Assembly (NCBI GenBank): GCA_002471275.1
Contig: DKPQ01000018.1
Location: 1-64,000, forward strand
DNA: 64,000 nt
Direction of reading: 5' to 3'
Origin: Flammeovirgaceae bacterium UBA7330
Lineage (GTDB): Bacteria > Bacteroidota > Bacteroidia > Cytophagales > Cyclobacteriaceae
The notes beneath the pieces are model-generated. The model searched no databases, was not told the origin of the DNA, and was given only the letters and a program-made list of their open reading frames with translations. The translations under genes and the position numbers were made by a program. Positions 14,086 through 23,416 of the stretch are shown one piece after another (position 1 is the first letter of the stretch; the number at the start of each line of letters is the position of its first letter).

Positions 14086-15554
14086 GTGTTTGGGATTGGA
14101 AATGATACAAAAAACGTAGATCCCTCTCCGGGCTTGCTATTTACCCAGATGGAGCCGCCCATGGCTTCTACCTGGGTTTTTGTCATAAACAGACCAAATC
14201 CACGAGCATCAGGATGATCGTGAAATACCTTTCTAATCTTAAATAGATTATTTTTATGTAGTTCGGTATCAATGCCCAGTCCATTGTCAGACACCGAAAG
14301 TACTATTTCATTTTCCTGTATTTCCGACCGGAATTTGATGTGAGGTGTGCGGTCAGGTGAGCGATACTTCAGTGAGTTACTAAGGAAGTTGGTGAAAATA
14401 CTCTCGATGTACCTTCTGGGATAGAAGATAGTGTCCATCTGGGAAAAATCAATTTCGATTTTAGCATTACAGGAATTGACCTGGTTCTCGAATGATTCTA
14501 TCACATCCTTCAGTACTTTTTTGAGATGTATTTCCTCACTCAAAATTTCGGTGTCGTAGCGGACTGAAATAGACTCTACCAATTCATTAAAGACTTCATT
14601 CAAATGATCCACTACACCGTTTAGCCGTCCGATCATCTCGGATTGTACTCCATTCAATTCTGTGGTTTGCAGGTAATCGGCGATCATCGAAATATTGCTA
14701 AGCGGTCCGCGAAGGTTATGAGAAATGATGCTGCAAAAGTCACTTAGCCGTTGGTTTTGCAGCTTTAACTTTTTTGCTGAATTCACCCTTTCACTCACAT
14801 CTATACAACTTACCCTGTGGTATAGAATTTCATCAAACTCATTTCTCACAGATGAAGCATTGAGGAGCACCTCAACAAGCGAACCGTTTTTCCTTTGAAG
14901 GGATGTTTCGATATTGTGTATCTCGCCTTTGCCTCTCAACTCTTCCATCGTCACATTTGCTTCCTCGTGTTTTGCTGATGAAAAAAGTTTGAAGATCGGG
15001 GTATCAAGAATTTCATGCTCTGCATAGCCTAAACTCCGACAGAGGGTATGGTTGCATTTGATGATCACCCCATCATCAGGCCGGACAGAAAAGTGCATCG
15101 AATGGGCATTTTCATATAAATACCGATACAAGTTTTCAGATTCTGCCAATCTCATTTCAGCCTCCTTTTGTTCGGTCACGTCCTGACAGGTCCCGATCAT
15201 TTCCACGACGTTGTCCTCATCATCTAAAAAGATTTTGCCCATTAGATGAATATTTCTTACCGACCCGTCTTTTAAAAGTATACGGTGGAAGAAGCCATGA
15301 AATTTTTTGTCTTCAATTGATTGGGTCACACATGCGGTGACATACTCTTTATCATCCGGATGGACATAGCCAAAGTAAGTATCGTAAGTAATGTCAGATT
15401 CCGGCTCATGTTTAAACAAAGTGTAAAGATTATCTGACCACAATACTTCATTGGTCTGAAGAAACCATTGCCAATGACCAATCATCACCATTTCTTCCGC
15501 AAGGCTTAACAGGTAATTTTTTTTGATTAGTTCCTTTTCGGTAGTGGTGGACAT
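14082..15554 (-). CDS. PAS-domain sensor histidine kinase
   Basis: A 490-residue soluble kinase without membrane segments. The first PAS domain (residues about 10-130) has the PAS_3-type WSDNLYTLFKHEPES and a PAC tail (GTCQDVTEQKEAE). The second (130-260) follows, then a DHp helix with the phospho-His in CSIISHNLRGPLSN (about residue 279) and an HATPase domain with N box FLSNSLKYRS, SVSDNGLGID and GFGLFMTKTQVEAMGG. It probably senses a cytoplasmic ligand, light or redox state. It precedes and overlaps the receiver gene. Confidence 0.93.
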   Translation of the reverse strand: MSTTTEKELIKKNYLLSLAEEMVMIGHWQWFLQTNEVLWSDNLYTLFKHEPESDITYDTYFGYVHPDDKEYVTACVTQSIEDKKFHGFFHRILLKDGSVRNIHLMGKIFLDDEDNVVEMIGTCQDVTEQKEAEMRLAESENLYRYLYENAHSMHFSVRPDDGVIIKCNHTLCRSLGYAEHEILDTPIFKLFSSAKHEEANVTMEELRGKGEIHNIETSLQRKNGSLVEVLLNASSVRNEFDEILYHRVSCIDVSERVNSAKKLKLQNQRLSDFCSIISHNLRGPLSNISMIADYLQTTELNGVQSEMIGRLNGVVDHLNEVFNELVESISVRYDTEILSEEIHLKKVLKDVIESFENQVNSCNAKIEIDFSQMDTIFYPRRYIESIFTNFLSNSLKYRSPDRTPHIKFRSEIQENEIVLSVSDNGLGIDTELHKNNLFKIRKVFHDHPDARGFGLFMTKTQVEAMGGSIWVNSKPGEGSTFFVSFPIPNT

Positions 15555-15910
15555 TGGGATTCACTTTAAGATCCGTAACCATTTATTGGCTAAAAGGTTC
15601 TTACAATATACTAATATTCGACCGTCAACCACAAGTAAATGCTAGACGAAATCAGGACTTGTTAGCCGTGAGAATAGTTCAGGATTGCGTTGAAAAAATC
15701 ACAATCTATAATCGCGAGGGTTATCGAAAGTCAATAGCCCAATAATCCGCCTATATGAGATATAAAATCAATATATAATTATAAATGGTCAATTCTTAGC
15801 TGCATAGTCCATGCCTAATTAATTGGACTTCTGGAATGGGCAGTCTTATCAAATTTATATTTTTAGCCTATACTAATTTTAAATATTGCAACTCGCATTA
15901 TAATCATTCA
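15555..15910. other. intergenic region between the kinase gene and the SDR gene
   Basis: 356 bases between two divergent transcription units. It is AT-rich toward the SDR gene, with runs such as AATATATAATTATAAAT near 15771-15785, so promoters for both sides probably lie here. I see no clear TAnnTTTG promoter, no strong hairpin and no convincing small gene. Confidence 0.5.
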
Positions 15911-16645
15911 ATGAATAGACTAGAAAATAGAATCGCAGTGATCACGGGAGGTGCTGCCGGGATTGGAAAAGCTTCTGTAGAGAAGTTCTTAGCAGAAGGA
16001 GCCAAAGTTGCCATCTGGGACGTCAATGAAGCTGCAGGAAATGAGTTGGCTAGGTTACACCCAAATCAAACCTTCTTCGTCAGGGTAGATACATCCAACC
16101 CTGAATCGGTTGAAAGTGCTACAAAGTCTACCCTGGAAAAGTTCGGAACCATAGACATCCTGATCAACAATGCCGGAATCACGCGGGATGCAACCATCAA
16201 AAAGATGACCTATGAAGAGTGGGATCAGGTGATCAGTATCAATCTCACGGGAGTGTTCAATTGCATCAAGGCAGTTTCACCCGTCATGATCGAGAGAGGC
16301 AGTGGCAGGATCATCAACACTTCTTCTGTGGTAGGGCTTTACGGCAATTTTGGTCAAACCAACTATGCTGCCACAAAATCCGGAGTCATCGGGATGAGTA
16401 AGACGCTTGCTAAGGAGTTGGGTAAATATGGGATTACAGTCAATGCGGTCGCCCCGGGATTTATAGCAACGGATATGGTAAAGACCATACCTCAGAAGAT
16501 CATTGACATGATGGAAGGCAAAACCCCTCTGGGTCGATTGGGTCAGCCTGAAGATATCGCCAATGCCTATGCATTTCTGGCTTCTGACGAAGCTTCATTT
16601 ATTAGTGGTTCCGTCTTGAGTGTAGACGGGGCTGTCACCCTATAA
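15911..16645 (+). CDS. FabG-like short-chain dehydrogenase/reductase
   Basis: 244 residues from the ATG at 15911. A frame 25 residues longer is rejected because its extension is hydrophobic and unlike the family. The Rossmann motif TGGAAGIG is at about residues 12-19, NNAG follows, and the catalytic Ser-Tyr-Lys set ends in YAATK (Tyr152, Lys156). The C-terminal GSVLSVDGAVTL is typical of 3-oxoacyl-ACP reductases. It reduces or oxidises a beta-keto/beta-hydroxy acyl group with NAD(P). It is the first gene of a run with a KASIII-like enzyme, a symporter and an acyl-CoA ligase, so a dedicated acyl-CoA pathway is more likely than housekeeping fatty-acid synthesis. Confidence 0.88.
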   Translation: MNRLENRIAVITGGAAGIGKASVEKFLAEGAKVAIWDVNEAAGNELARLHPNQTFFVRVDTSNPESVESATKSTLEKFGTIDILINNAGITRDATIKKMTYEEWDQVISINLTGVFNCIKAVSPVMIERGSGRIINTSSVVGLYGNFGQTNYAATKSGVIGMSKTLAKELGKYGITVNAVAPGFIATDMVKTIPQKIIDMMEGKTPLGRLGQPEDIANAYAFLASDEASFISGSVLSVDGAVTL

Positions 16646-16654
16646 ATCACCCGG

Positions 16655-17641
16655 ATGAGAAGAGCAGCAATAACCGGAATCGGAGCCTATGCTCCCGAGC
16701 AGGAAATCCCCAATAGCTATTTCAATGAGCTATTAGGTGAAGATGTGGATACGTGGTTGCGTGAAAATGTAAACATCTATACGCGAAGATGGTGTGCCGG
16801 GGATGAGTCAGTGGCTGATCTGTGCGAGCAGGCTGCCAGCCAAGCCTTGGTGGATGCTGGAATCAATCCGGAAGATATTGACCTGATCATCGTGTCTACA
16901 GACACACCAGAATATATTTCACCCTCTACGGCCTCAGTCTTACAGGATAGACTGGGATTGAAAAATGCCGGTACTTTTGATCTTAATACAGCTTGTGCAG
17001 GTTTTGTCACAGCCATGGATGTAGCATCGAAATACATTGTCGCAGATGATCGATACCAACATGTATTGGTAATTGGGGGTTATGCCATGAGCAAATACCT
17101 CAATAAAGAAGACAAGAAGACCGTGACGCTTTTTGCAGATGGTGCCGGAGCGGTAGTGATGTCGGCAACAACAGACGACAGAGGTTTGTTGGCCAGCGAT
17201 TTGAAAACAGAAGGGCAATACAGCGGCTGGATGGGCATCTATGGTGGTGCGACCCATATGCCAATCACGGAGAAGGTGTTAGCCAATCATGATCATCAGC
17301 TTAAGTTTGTGCATAAGTTTCCCAAAGAGCTTAACCCCAAAATGTGGACGGAGATGGCCCTGAGCATCTGTGAGAGGATTGCAGTGAAACCAGAGGAAGT
17401 TGATCATTACTTCATCACCCAGCTAAACTTTAATTCCATCAACGAAACTATGGACAACCTGGGTGTGGATCGAGGCAAAGCACACATGGTGATGGATAAG
17501 TACGGATATACAGGATCAGCCTGTATACCGATGGCATTACATGATGCTTATAAGAAAGGGAAATTGAAGAAGGGGGATCTCATGATCTTCATAGGTTCCG
17601 GAGGTGGTTTGGCTTTTGCCGCTGCTGCAGTAAGGTTTTAG
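16655..17641 (+). CDS. KASIII-like thiolase-fold enzyme with altered catalytic residues
   Basis: A 328-residue protein of the FabH/KASIII family. The nucleophile Cys114 is intact in NTACAGFVTAM. The His of the classic FabH triad (IPHQAN) is replaced by Gln256 (FITQLNFNS), and the Asn (YGNT) by Tyr285 (YGYTGSACIP). The FabH-like paralogue in this window at 57777 keeps both. The protein may be a non-decarboxylating acyltransferase, or work in the cleavage direction. It starts nine bases after the SDR gene and four bases before the symporter gene, in a tight operon. Confidence 0.85.
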   Translation: MRRAAITGIGAYAPEQEIPNSYFNELLGEDVDTWLRENVNIYTRRWCAGDESVADLCEQAASQALVDAGINPEDIDLIIVSTDTPEYISPSTASVLQDRLGLKNAGTFDLNTACAGFVTAMDVASKYIVADDRYQHVLVIGGYAMSKYLNKEDKKTVTLFADGAGAVVMSATTDDRGLLASDLKTEGQYSGWMGIYGGATHMPITEKVLANHDHQLKFVHKFPKELNPKMWTEMALSICERIAVKPEEVDHYFITQLNFNSINETMDNLGVDRGKAHMVMDKYGYTGSACIPMALHDAYKKGKLKKGDLMIFIGSGGGLAFAAAAVRF

Positions 17642-17644
17642 CAT

Positions 17645-19159
17645 ATGAATAATCTCGCTTCATCGGAACAAATTACCGCTACATGGATTGTTGTGATCCT
17701 CTACATGGTCGTGATCCTCTACTTTGTGGTAAGGGGAGCGGTTCGCGTGAAAAATATCAGCGATTATGCGCTGGGTAGTATCACCTTTTCCCCACTGGCT
17801 GTTGGATTGGCATTGGCAGCCTCCATGACCAGTGCTGCCACCTTTATCATCAATCCGGGATTTATCGCTCTGTACGGTCTTAGCGGTGTGCTTTCATTCG
17901 GAATTGCCATGCCGCTCGCCATTTTCGTATCTCTCACCCTCATGACCAAACGATTCAGAAGATCAGGAAGTCATGTGAAAGCCCTGACGATGGCTCAGTG
18001 GATGGGAAAGATGTACAACAGCAATGCCTATGCGATCTTTTTTGCATTCCTGTCGCTGCTATTGATCACTTTTATCGTGCTGATCTGTGTGGGGTTGACT
18101 CAGGTTCTTTCCAGCGCTTTGAACCTGGAACCGGTTTGGGTCTTGCTGGCAATCATTGTATTTGTTTTTGGCTATATGATGTTTGGTGGAGCCAATTCCA
18201 TGGTTTACACCAATGCAATACAGGCTACATTGATGTTTATCGTCGCTGTGGTATTACTCGCCTCGGGTGCCGAGTTTTTCAAAGACGGACTTTCAGGCTT
18301 TAGAGAACAACTAAGGGCCATAGGACCACACTATGCCAGCTGGACCAACCCCGATAGTTTCCTGTTCCGGGATTATTTTGAGATCATTTTTTGTCAGGTG
18401 GTCATAGGTATTGCTATCGTATGTCAGCCCCATATTATCACCAAGTCGCTGTTGCTCAAAGATGAAAAGGATGTAAATCGCTATTTGGTAATTGGGATCA
18501 TCGTAATAGCCGTGTTTTTTCAGGTCGTCTTTGTTGGCCTGTTTGCAAGATTAAAATTTCCGGACCTGATGGCTAATGGTCAGGCCATTCCGATGGATGG
18601 TATTGTGTCTGCGTATGTAGTGAGTGAGTTTTCCGTTTATGTCACCATTTTGGTGGTGCTGGGGTTGATATCAGCCGGTTTGTCGACGTTAGAAGGCCTC
18701 ATCCAGTCTTTAAGTGCATCGCTCACCGCAGACCTGATCAAACCGATTTTTGGCGGTCGGTTTAGCACCGACATTGGCCGCCAGGCCAAACAAGAAATTT
18801 TAGTTAACAAACTGGTGATCGTATTCCTGGCCGTTGTCAGTTTCATTTTTTCCTATCAGCAATTAGTATCACCCAATCTGAGTGTCGGGATATTCGCGCA
18901 AAATGGCGTCTACGCTTATTTCTCTGCAGCCTTTGTTCCGGTATTTTTCGGTATGTTTATAACGGGAGTACGGCTGCAAACGGTATTTATCGCATCAGTG
19001 GTGGCTGTAGCTGTTCATTTCTCCGTCTATTACGGCCAATTCATGCCATACATGAAGGAAACAGTGAATAATCCGGCAATTGCCAGTACGGTAGCATTGC
19101 TCATTTCGGTGAGTGTTGGGTTGATCCTGCATTTTTCAGGGAGGAGGTCACATGTATAG
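17645..19159 (+). CDS. sodium:solute symporter (SSS family)
   Basis: A 504-residue inner-membrane protein with about 13 predicted membrane segments. The SSS-type core LALAASMTSAATFIINPGFIALYGLSG, with the Ala/Ser/Thr-rich sodium-site pattern in the first helices, is visible. Length is normal for the family. Members carry sugars, carboxylates, amino acids or vitamins with sodium. It lies between the KASIII-like gene and the acyl-CoA ligase gene, so a short carboxylic acid is a reasonable guess for the substrate. Its last eight bases overlap the next gene. Confidence 0.9.
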   Translation: MNNLASSEQITATWIVVILYMVVILYFVVRGAVRVKNISDYALGSITFSPLAVGLALAASMTSAATFIINPGFIALYGLSGVLSFGIAMPLAIFVSLTLMTKRFRRSGSHVKALTMAQWMGKMYNSNAYAIFFAFLSLLLITFIVLICVGLTQVLSSALNLEPVWVLLAIIVFVFGYMMFGGANSMVYTNAIQATLMFIVAVVLLASGAEFFKDGLSGFREQLRAIGPHYASWTNPDSFLFRDYFEIIFCQVVIGIAIVCQPHIITKSLLLKDEKDVNRYLVIGIIVIAVFFQVVFVGLFARLKFPDLMANGQAIPMDGIVSAYVVSEFSVYVTILVVLGLISAGLSTLEGLIQSLSASLTADLIKPIFGGRFSTDIGRQAKQEILVNKLVIVFLAVVSFIFSYQQLVSPNLSVGIFAQNGVYAYFSAAFVPVFFGMFITGVRLQTVFIASVVAVAVHFSVYYGQFMPYMKETVNNPAIASTVALLISVSVGLILHFSGRRSHV

Positions 19160-20621
19160 AAAAGACTGGATAGCGAAATGGGCACAATACAGCCCTGATA
19201 AAGTAGCATTAAAGGAGTCTGGCTCCGGTCATCAGATCACCTACAAAGAGCTAAACAAGCGTGCCAACTACCTGGCTGATTGGCTGACCAGGGACCTTGG
19301 ATTGAAAAAAGGCGACCGATTAATGGTATTGGCCGAGCACTGCATTGAGTACGTGGCATTGTTTTCATGTTCTCAGAAAACCGGGATCATCCTGGTTCCG
19401 GTCAATTACCGTCTGGCACCTTCGGAGATTGATTATCTGATCGCGGATTCAGCCCCCAGGGTTTTGATAGTTGAAAGAAAATTCCAGGAGCTTGCCAGCT
19501 CATTGACTTCCAAAGTACCCCGGGAATATTTAGAGAGTTTGCCCGCCGGAATGCTCGGTGAATATACTGTTGAAGTATTGGATGAAGATGATCCGGTCTT
19601 TATCCTGTACACTTCAGGGTCCACCGGTTTTCCCAAAGGGGCGATCTATACACACAAGATGCTGTTGTGGAACAGTCTGAATACCTCACAAAGTCTGGAA
19701 ATCACCCCCAGCGACCACACCATTGACTGCATGCCGCCATTTCATACCGGAGGGTGGAATGTATTGCTTACACCCATGTTGCACCGGGGTGCTTCGATTG
19801 TATTGATGAAAAAATTTGATCCTGAACGAGTGCTACAGCTGATCGATGAAGAAAACACCAACCTCTTTATGGGTGTCCCGACCATGCTCAAGATGATGGC
19901 TGAAAGCTCAATTTTCAATGATTGTTCCCTGGCATCTATTCGCTATTTTATTGTGGGAGGTGAAGCATTACCCCTCGATGTGATCCATCTGTGGCATCAA
20001 CGTGGGGTAAAGATCCGACAAGGGTATGGGTTGACGGAGGTGGGCCCCAATATTACCTCCCTGCATCAGGATTATGCAGAGCAGAAGATTGGCTCGATCG
20101 GTGTGCCTAATTTCTATGTAGAATATGCCATATTGGATGATACCGGTCAACCGGTTCCAAAAGGAGAAGTTGGGGAGTTTTGCCTCAAAGGACCAATGGT
20201 GACACCGGGATATTGGAGAAACAAAGAAGCCACGGAACAGTCCATCGTATCAGGCTACTTTCACACTGGTGACCTGGTGAAAGAAGATAGAGATGGGTTT
20301 TTATACATGGTGGACCGTAAGAAATGCATGTTTATCTCCGGAGGTGAAAATGTGTACCCTACAGAGGTGGAACGAGTGATACAGGAATTGGCTGAGGTGA
20401 ATGAAGCTGCTGTGGTTGGGGTATCCGATGAAAAATGGGGAGAAGTAGGGAAAGCCTATTTGTCTCTTCGACCCAACATGAAAATTACCGCGGAACAGAT
20501 AAAGGCACATTGTAAAGCGAAACTGGCAGGGTTCAAAGTTCCCAAACACATTGAGTTTATGCATGAAATACCAAAAAACGGGAGTGGGAAGATCGACCGA
20601 AAAAGGCTGTCGGGTTTATAA
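19152..20621 (+). CDS. AMP-dependent acyl-CoA synthetase/ligase
   Basis: A 489-residue adenylate-forming enzyme. The P-loop-like motif YTSGSTGFPKGAIYTH, the YGLTEVGPN motif, YFHTGDLV and the C-terminal catalytic Lys in PKNGSGKIDRK are all present. It activates a carboxylic acid to an acyl-AMP and then an acyl-CoA. It is translated from a start that overlaps the symporter gene by eight bases, so import and activation of the same acid are plausible. Acid chain length cannot be read from the sequence. Confidence 0.92.
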   Translation: MYRKDWIAKWAQYSPDKVALKESGSGHQITYKELNKRANYLADWLTRDLGLKKGDRLMVLAEHCIEYVALFSCSQKTGIILVPVNYRLAPSEIDYLIADSAPRVLIVERKFQELASSLTSKVPREYLESLPAGMLGEYTVEVLDEDDPVFILYTSGSTGFPKGAIYTHKMLLWNSLNTSQSLEITPSDHTIDCMPPFHTGGWNVLLTPMLHRGASIVLMKKFDPERVLQLIDEENTNLFMGVPTMLKMMAESSIFNDCSLASIRYFIVGGEALPLDVIHLWHQRGVKIRQGYGLTEVGPNITSLHQDYAEQKIGSIGVPNFYVEYAILDDTGQPVPKGEVGEFCLKGPMVTPGYWRNKEATEQSIVSGYFHTGDLVKEDRDGFLYMVDRKKCMFISGGENVYPTEVERVIQELAEVNEAAVVGVSDEKWGEVGKAYLSLRPNMKITAEQIKAHCKAKLAGFKVPKHIEFMHEIPKNGSGKIDRKRLSGL

Positions 20622-20627
20622 TAATAA

Positions 20628-20658
20628 AGTCTCGATCAGGGAGAGACTGGTGGTTTTT
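20628..20658 (+). terminator. weak terminator-like hairpin after the ligase gene
   Basis: AGTCTC (20628-20633) and GAGACT (20643-20648) form a 6-bp stem followed by a short T run (GGTGGTTTTT). The stem is short, so it may be only partly effective, or a coincidence. Confidence 0.3.
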
Positions 20659-20678
20659 GATATAAAAAAACAATAGCT

Positions 20679-21620
20679 ATGAATGCATTTAACCTTGCAC
20701 TTGCATTGTCGATTTGCCTAATAAGCATTGTCGCCAGTGCTCAAAATTCTGTTGCAGACGTCATCAAGCCCTACCAATATCAAACCCGATTCATAAAAGT
20801 AGATGACACCACCAAAATTGCCTACATCCATGAAGGTACTGGTGAGCGAACACTGATCATGATTCATGGCCTGGCTACTTACCTGCCTTCGTGGTACCCG
20901 GTATTTGATCAGTTAAAAACCTCCAATCAATGCATAGCTTTGGATCTCCCCGGGTATGGTCGTTCATCCAAAGGAGATTATCCGGGGACGATGGACCATT
21001 ATTCAGATGTTTTAATAAGACTCATAGATGAGTTAGAGATCAGGCACCCTGTTTTGGTTGGTCACAGCATGGGCGCGCAGGTTGCCATCACTACTGTGTT
21101 GAATAACTCTGGTTTGTTCGAGGAACTGGTCCTGTTGGCTCCGGCTGGTTTTGAGACGTTTAGTGAACAACAAGCCAACTGGCTTAAATCCGTGACCACC
21201 CTGAATGTGATTTGTGGCGCAACTGACGATCAGATCCGTACCAACTGGAGCTTGAATTTCTTCAAAATGCCCGGGTCGGTTGAGTTCATGATCCGGGACC
21301 GATTGAAGATGAAGGAGGCCAGTGATTTCCAATTATACGGTCAGGCCGTGGTAAGAAGTGTAAGTGGAATGCTGGACGGTCCTGTGTTTGATAGATTGAG
21401 CGAATTGAACACCAGAACTTTGGTGGTTTACGGCGAGAATGATGCGTTGATTCCCAATAAATATCTGCACCCCAATCTGACTATTCGGGAAGTCGCGGAA
21501 AGTGGTTCAGCACAAATCTCAGATGCTTCCTTAGCATTAATTCCGGAGTGTGGTCATTTCATTACATACGATCAACCAGAGCAGGTTAGCAAAATAATTG
21601 ATAGCTTTCTGAAAGAATAG
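20679..21620 (+). CDS. secreted alpha/beta hydrolase
   Basis: A 313-residue protein with a signal peptide (LALALSICLISIVASAQ). The nucleophile elbow GHSMG is at about residues 128-132 with the preceding oxyanion HG motif in IMIHGLATYLPSW. A catalytic Asp is in VVYGENDALIPN, and His in ECGHFITYD. The fold hydrolyses esters, lactones or thioesters. The export signal places it in the periplasm or outer membrane. It lies 58 bases after the ligase gene and is followed eight bases later by the helical-repeat gene, so it may belong to the same unit. Confidence 0.87.
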   Translation: MNAFNLALALSICLISIVASAQNSVADVIKPYQYQTRFIKVDDTTKIAYIHEGTGERTLIMIHGLATYLPSWYPVFDQLKTSNQCIALDLPGYGRSSKGDYPGTMDHYSDVLIRLIDELEIRHPVLVGHSMGAQVAITTVLNNSGLFEELVLLAPAGFETFSEQQANWLKSVTTLNVICGATDDQIRTNWSLNFFKMPGSVEFMIRDRLKMKEASDFQLYGQAVVRSVSGMLDGPVFDRLSELNTRTLVVYGENDALIPNKYLHPNLTIREVAESGSAQISDASLALIPECGHFITYDQPEQVSKIIDSFLKE

Positions 21621-21628
21621 GCAGTCAG

Positions 21629-23065
21629 ATGGTGAAAGTCAAACTGAAAAAATTTACAGCGTTTGCAAAGGGGATTCTACCTCATGAGGCAGACTATCTG
21701 CTAAGTATTGAGCAGTTTGAAGATTTGCAGAAAGTTGAGATCCTGCAAAGGCTCAAAGAAAATGCTCACCAGCAACAGAACCAACTTCCTTTCAACACCC
21801 GGATCAATAAACGTAAATATTCCAGTTTGATGGATTGGATCCAAAAGCGACTGGATACTATTGATGTCGATAAATATTTCGAATGGATCAATGAAATGGA
21901 TCGGAAAGTAATTACAGATGCCATTTCAAATGAGGAAGAAAAGGTACTGCTCCGAAGGATCAAGACCTACCAGCACCCCATTCATAACTTCATGAAGTTC
22001 TTCGAACTGGTCATAAACTACCGTCATTACTTATTAATTCGATTACGGCACAAAGAATACCAGGAAGCAAATCAGTTCATTGAAAAGTACCAGGTGCAGT
22101 ATGATTACAGCAAAGAGGTAAATACCAAATTGCATCAGGCCACTGTAGACATTATCAATCAATTCAAAGAGAAAAATGGAGATTCCCGCCAGTGGGAAGA
22201 CTGGTTGTTAGGTTTGTTTGGTGATACTCAACTGGATGGCTTTAATCGGTACATGGCAGTGGTCAGACTTACTTTCCTGTATTTCAATAGCCGGGAATTT
22301 AACAAGCTGAAACAGGTGTATGACCAATTGGATGGACTACTCACCCAGGGAATGTTTTACACACGCAGAATCTTATATAACTATTATGCGAACCGTCTTA
22401 TGTTGCACAGCAAATTTGATGTATTGCAACAGGCGGAAGAATACGGTAGCTTATCCATTCGGCAGAAAAACTCTGATCACGTCCAGTATCTAAGCAATTT
22501 TAGCTCGATCCTTATACGACGAGGAAAAATAGAAGAGGCGCTTAACCTGCTTAAGGAGTCTTTTGCTGAGGTGCAGAAGTCCACCAATTTCTATCACAAG
22601 ATTGGCTTTATCTCATTCTACATCAAATGTCTCAACCTCAATAATCAACCTCAACGCGGAGAGATGCTCGCAGACAGCTTCTTGCGAATACATTCTGACG
22701 ATATACTCAATCAGCGCTGGTATTCTTTCTTCACTGCCTATATCCAGGCATTGGTGAAACAGGAGAAATACCAAAAAGTACTACAGACCTTTAAAAAGTA
22801 CGATTTGCTAAGTCGGGATGTGGAGGATAGGAAAAAATCCATTTATTTGCCAACCATACGTTGGTACTATGAAATCGCACTGTTAAAAGTCGGTGAGATG
22901 GGATCTGAAGAGCTGGTGGAATCCATCGTTCAGTGCTCACAGGAGTATCTGGATGACCCCCATAAAACCTTTATTCTCAACCAGGTCTTATCCGAGTTAG
23001 AAACCTACGTTCCCAGGTCCGTTATCCTGGCAAAAACACGTCTCTATAAGAAGCAGCACGCTTAA
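21629..23065 (+). CDS. hypothetical protein with TPR-like helical repeats
   Basis: A 478-residue, lysine- and leucine-rich soluble protein; I do not recognise a named family. From about residue 150 onward it shows repeated helix pairs of TPR-like spacing (YMAVVRLTFLYFNSREFNKLKQVYDQLD, then SNFSSILIRRGKIEEALNLLKES, then FFTAYIQALVKQEKYQKVLQTFKKYD). The N-terminal part is charged and helical. There is no signal peptide or membrane segment. It follows the alpha/beta hydrolase gene by eight bases and closes the co-directional run that starts at 15911. Confidence 0.75.
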   Translation: MVKVKLKKFTAFAKGILPHEADYLLSIEQFEDLQKVEILQRLKENAHQQQNQLPFNTRINKRKYSSLMDWIQKRLDTIDVDKYFEWINEMDRKVITDAISNEEEKVLLRRIKTYQHPIHNFMKFFELVINYRHYLLIRLRHKEYQEANQFIEKYQVQYDYSKEVNTKLHQATVDIINQFKEKNGDSRQWEDWLLGLFGDTQLDGFNRYMAVVRLTFLYFNSREFNKLKQVYDQLDGLLTQGMFYTRRILYNYYANRLMLHSKFDVLQQAEEYGSLSIRQKNSDHVQYLSNFSSILIRRGKIEEALNLLKESFAEVQKSTNFYHKIGFISFYIKCLNLNNQPQRGEMLADSFLRIHSDDILNQRWYSFFTAYIQALVKQEKYQKVLQTFKKYDLLSRDVEDRKKSIYLPTIRWYYEIALLKVGEMGSEELVESIVQCSQEYLDDPHKTFILNQVLSELETYVPRSVILAKTRLYKKQHA

Positions 23066-23416
23066 TAGTCCACCCTACCTATCAAAGCTGTCTTTTTTGA
23101 CTTTTTCTGGCTGATAATAGTTTGTGCTCTGAGCGAGCCAAAATATGCATTGATTTTGATCTATTTAGGTTTCATCTTTATTGTCATTAGAGACGAAAAC
23201 AAAACAACTAAGCCGAAAGCGTATGATTTGGGTATTGTAAAGTCCATCTAATGTAATTAGAACCTAACTAACTAATTATCAATGCTTTAAATAATCGGGA
23301 TATCTATTTATTTTCCAAAGTCAACAGTTTATAAAATTATCATATTCTCATTTACAGCGCTTCTTTATATAGGTTTATTGGACACTACTTAAAAAACAAC
23401 CTAAAATACTTCAAAA
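23066..23416. other. intergenic region before the TonB receptor gene
   Basis: 351 bases. An open frame (about 23069-23251) would encode a hydrophobic peptide with WLIIVCALSEPKYALILIYLG and two possible membrane segments, but it lacks an ATG and has no evident ribosome site. It could be a remnant of a small membrane gene. The part nearer the TonB gene is AT-rich and probably holds its promoter. No terminator is seen. Confidence 0.5.
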
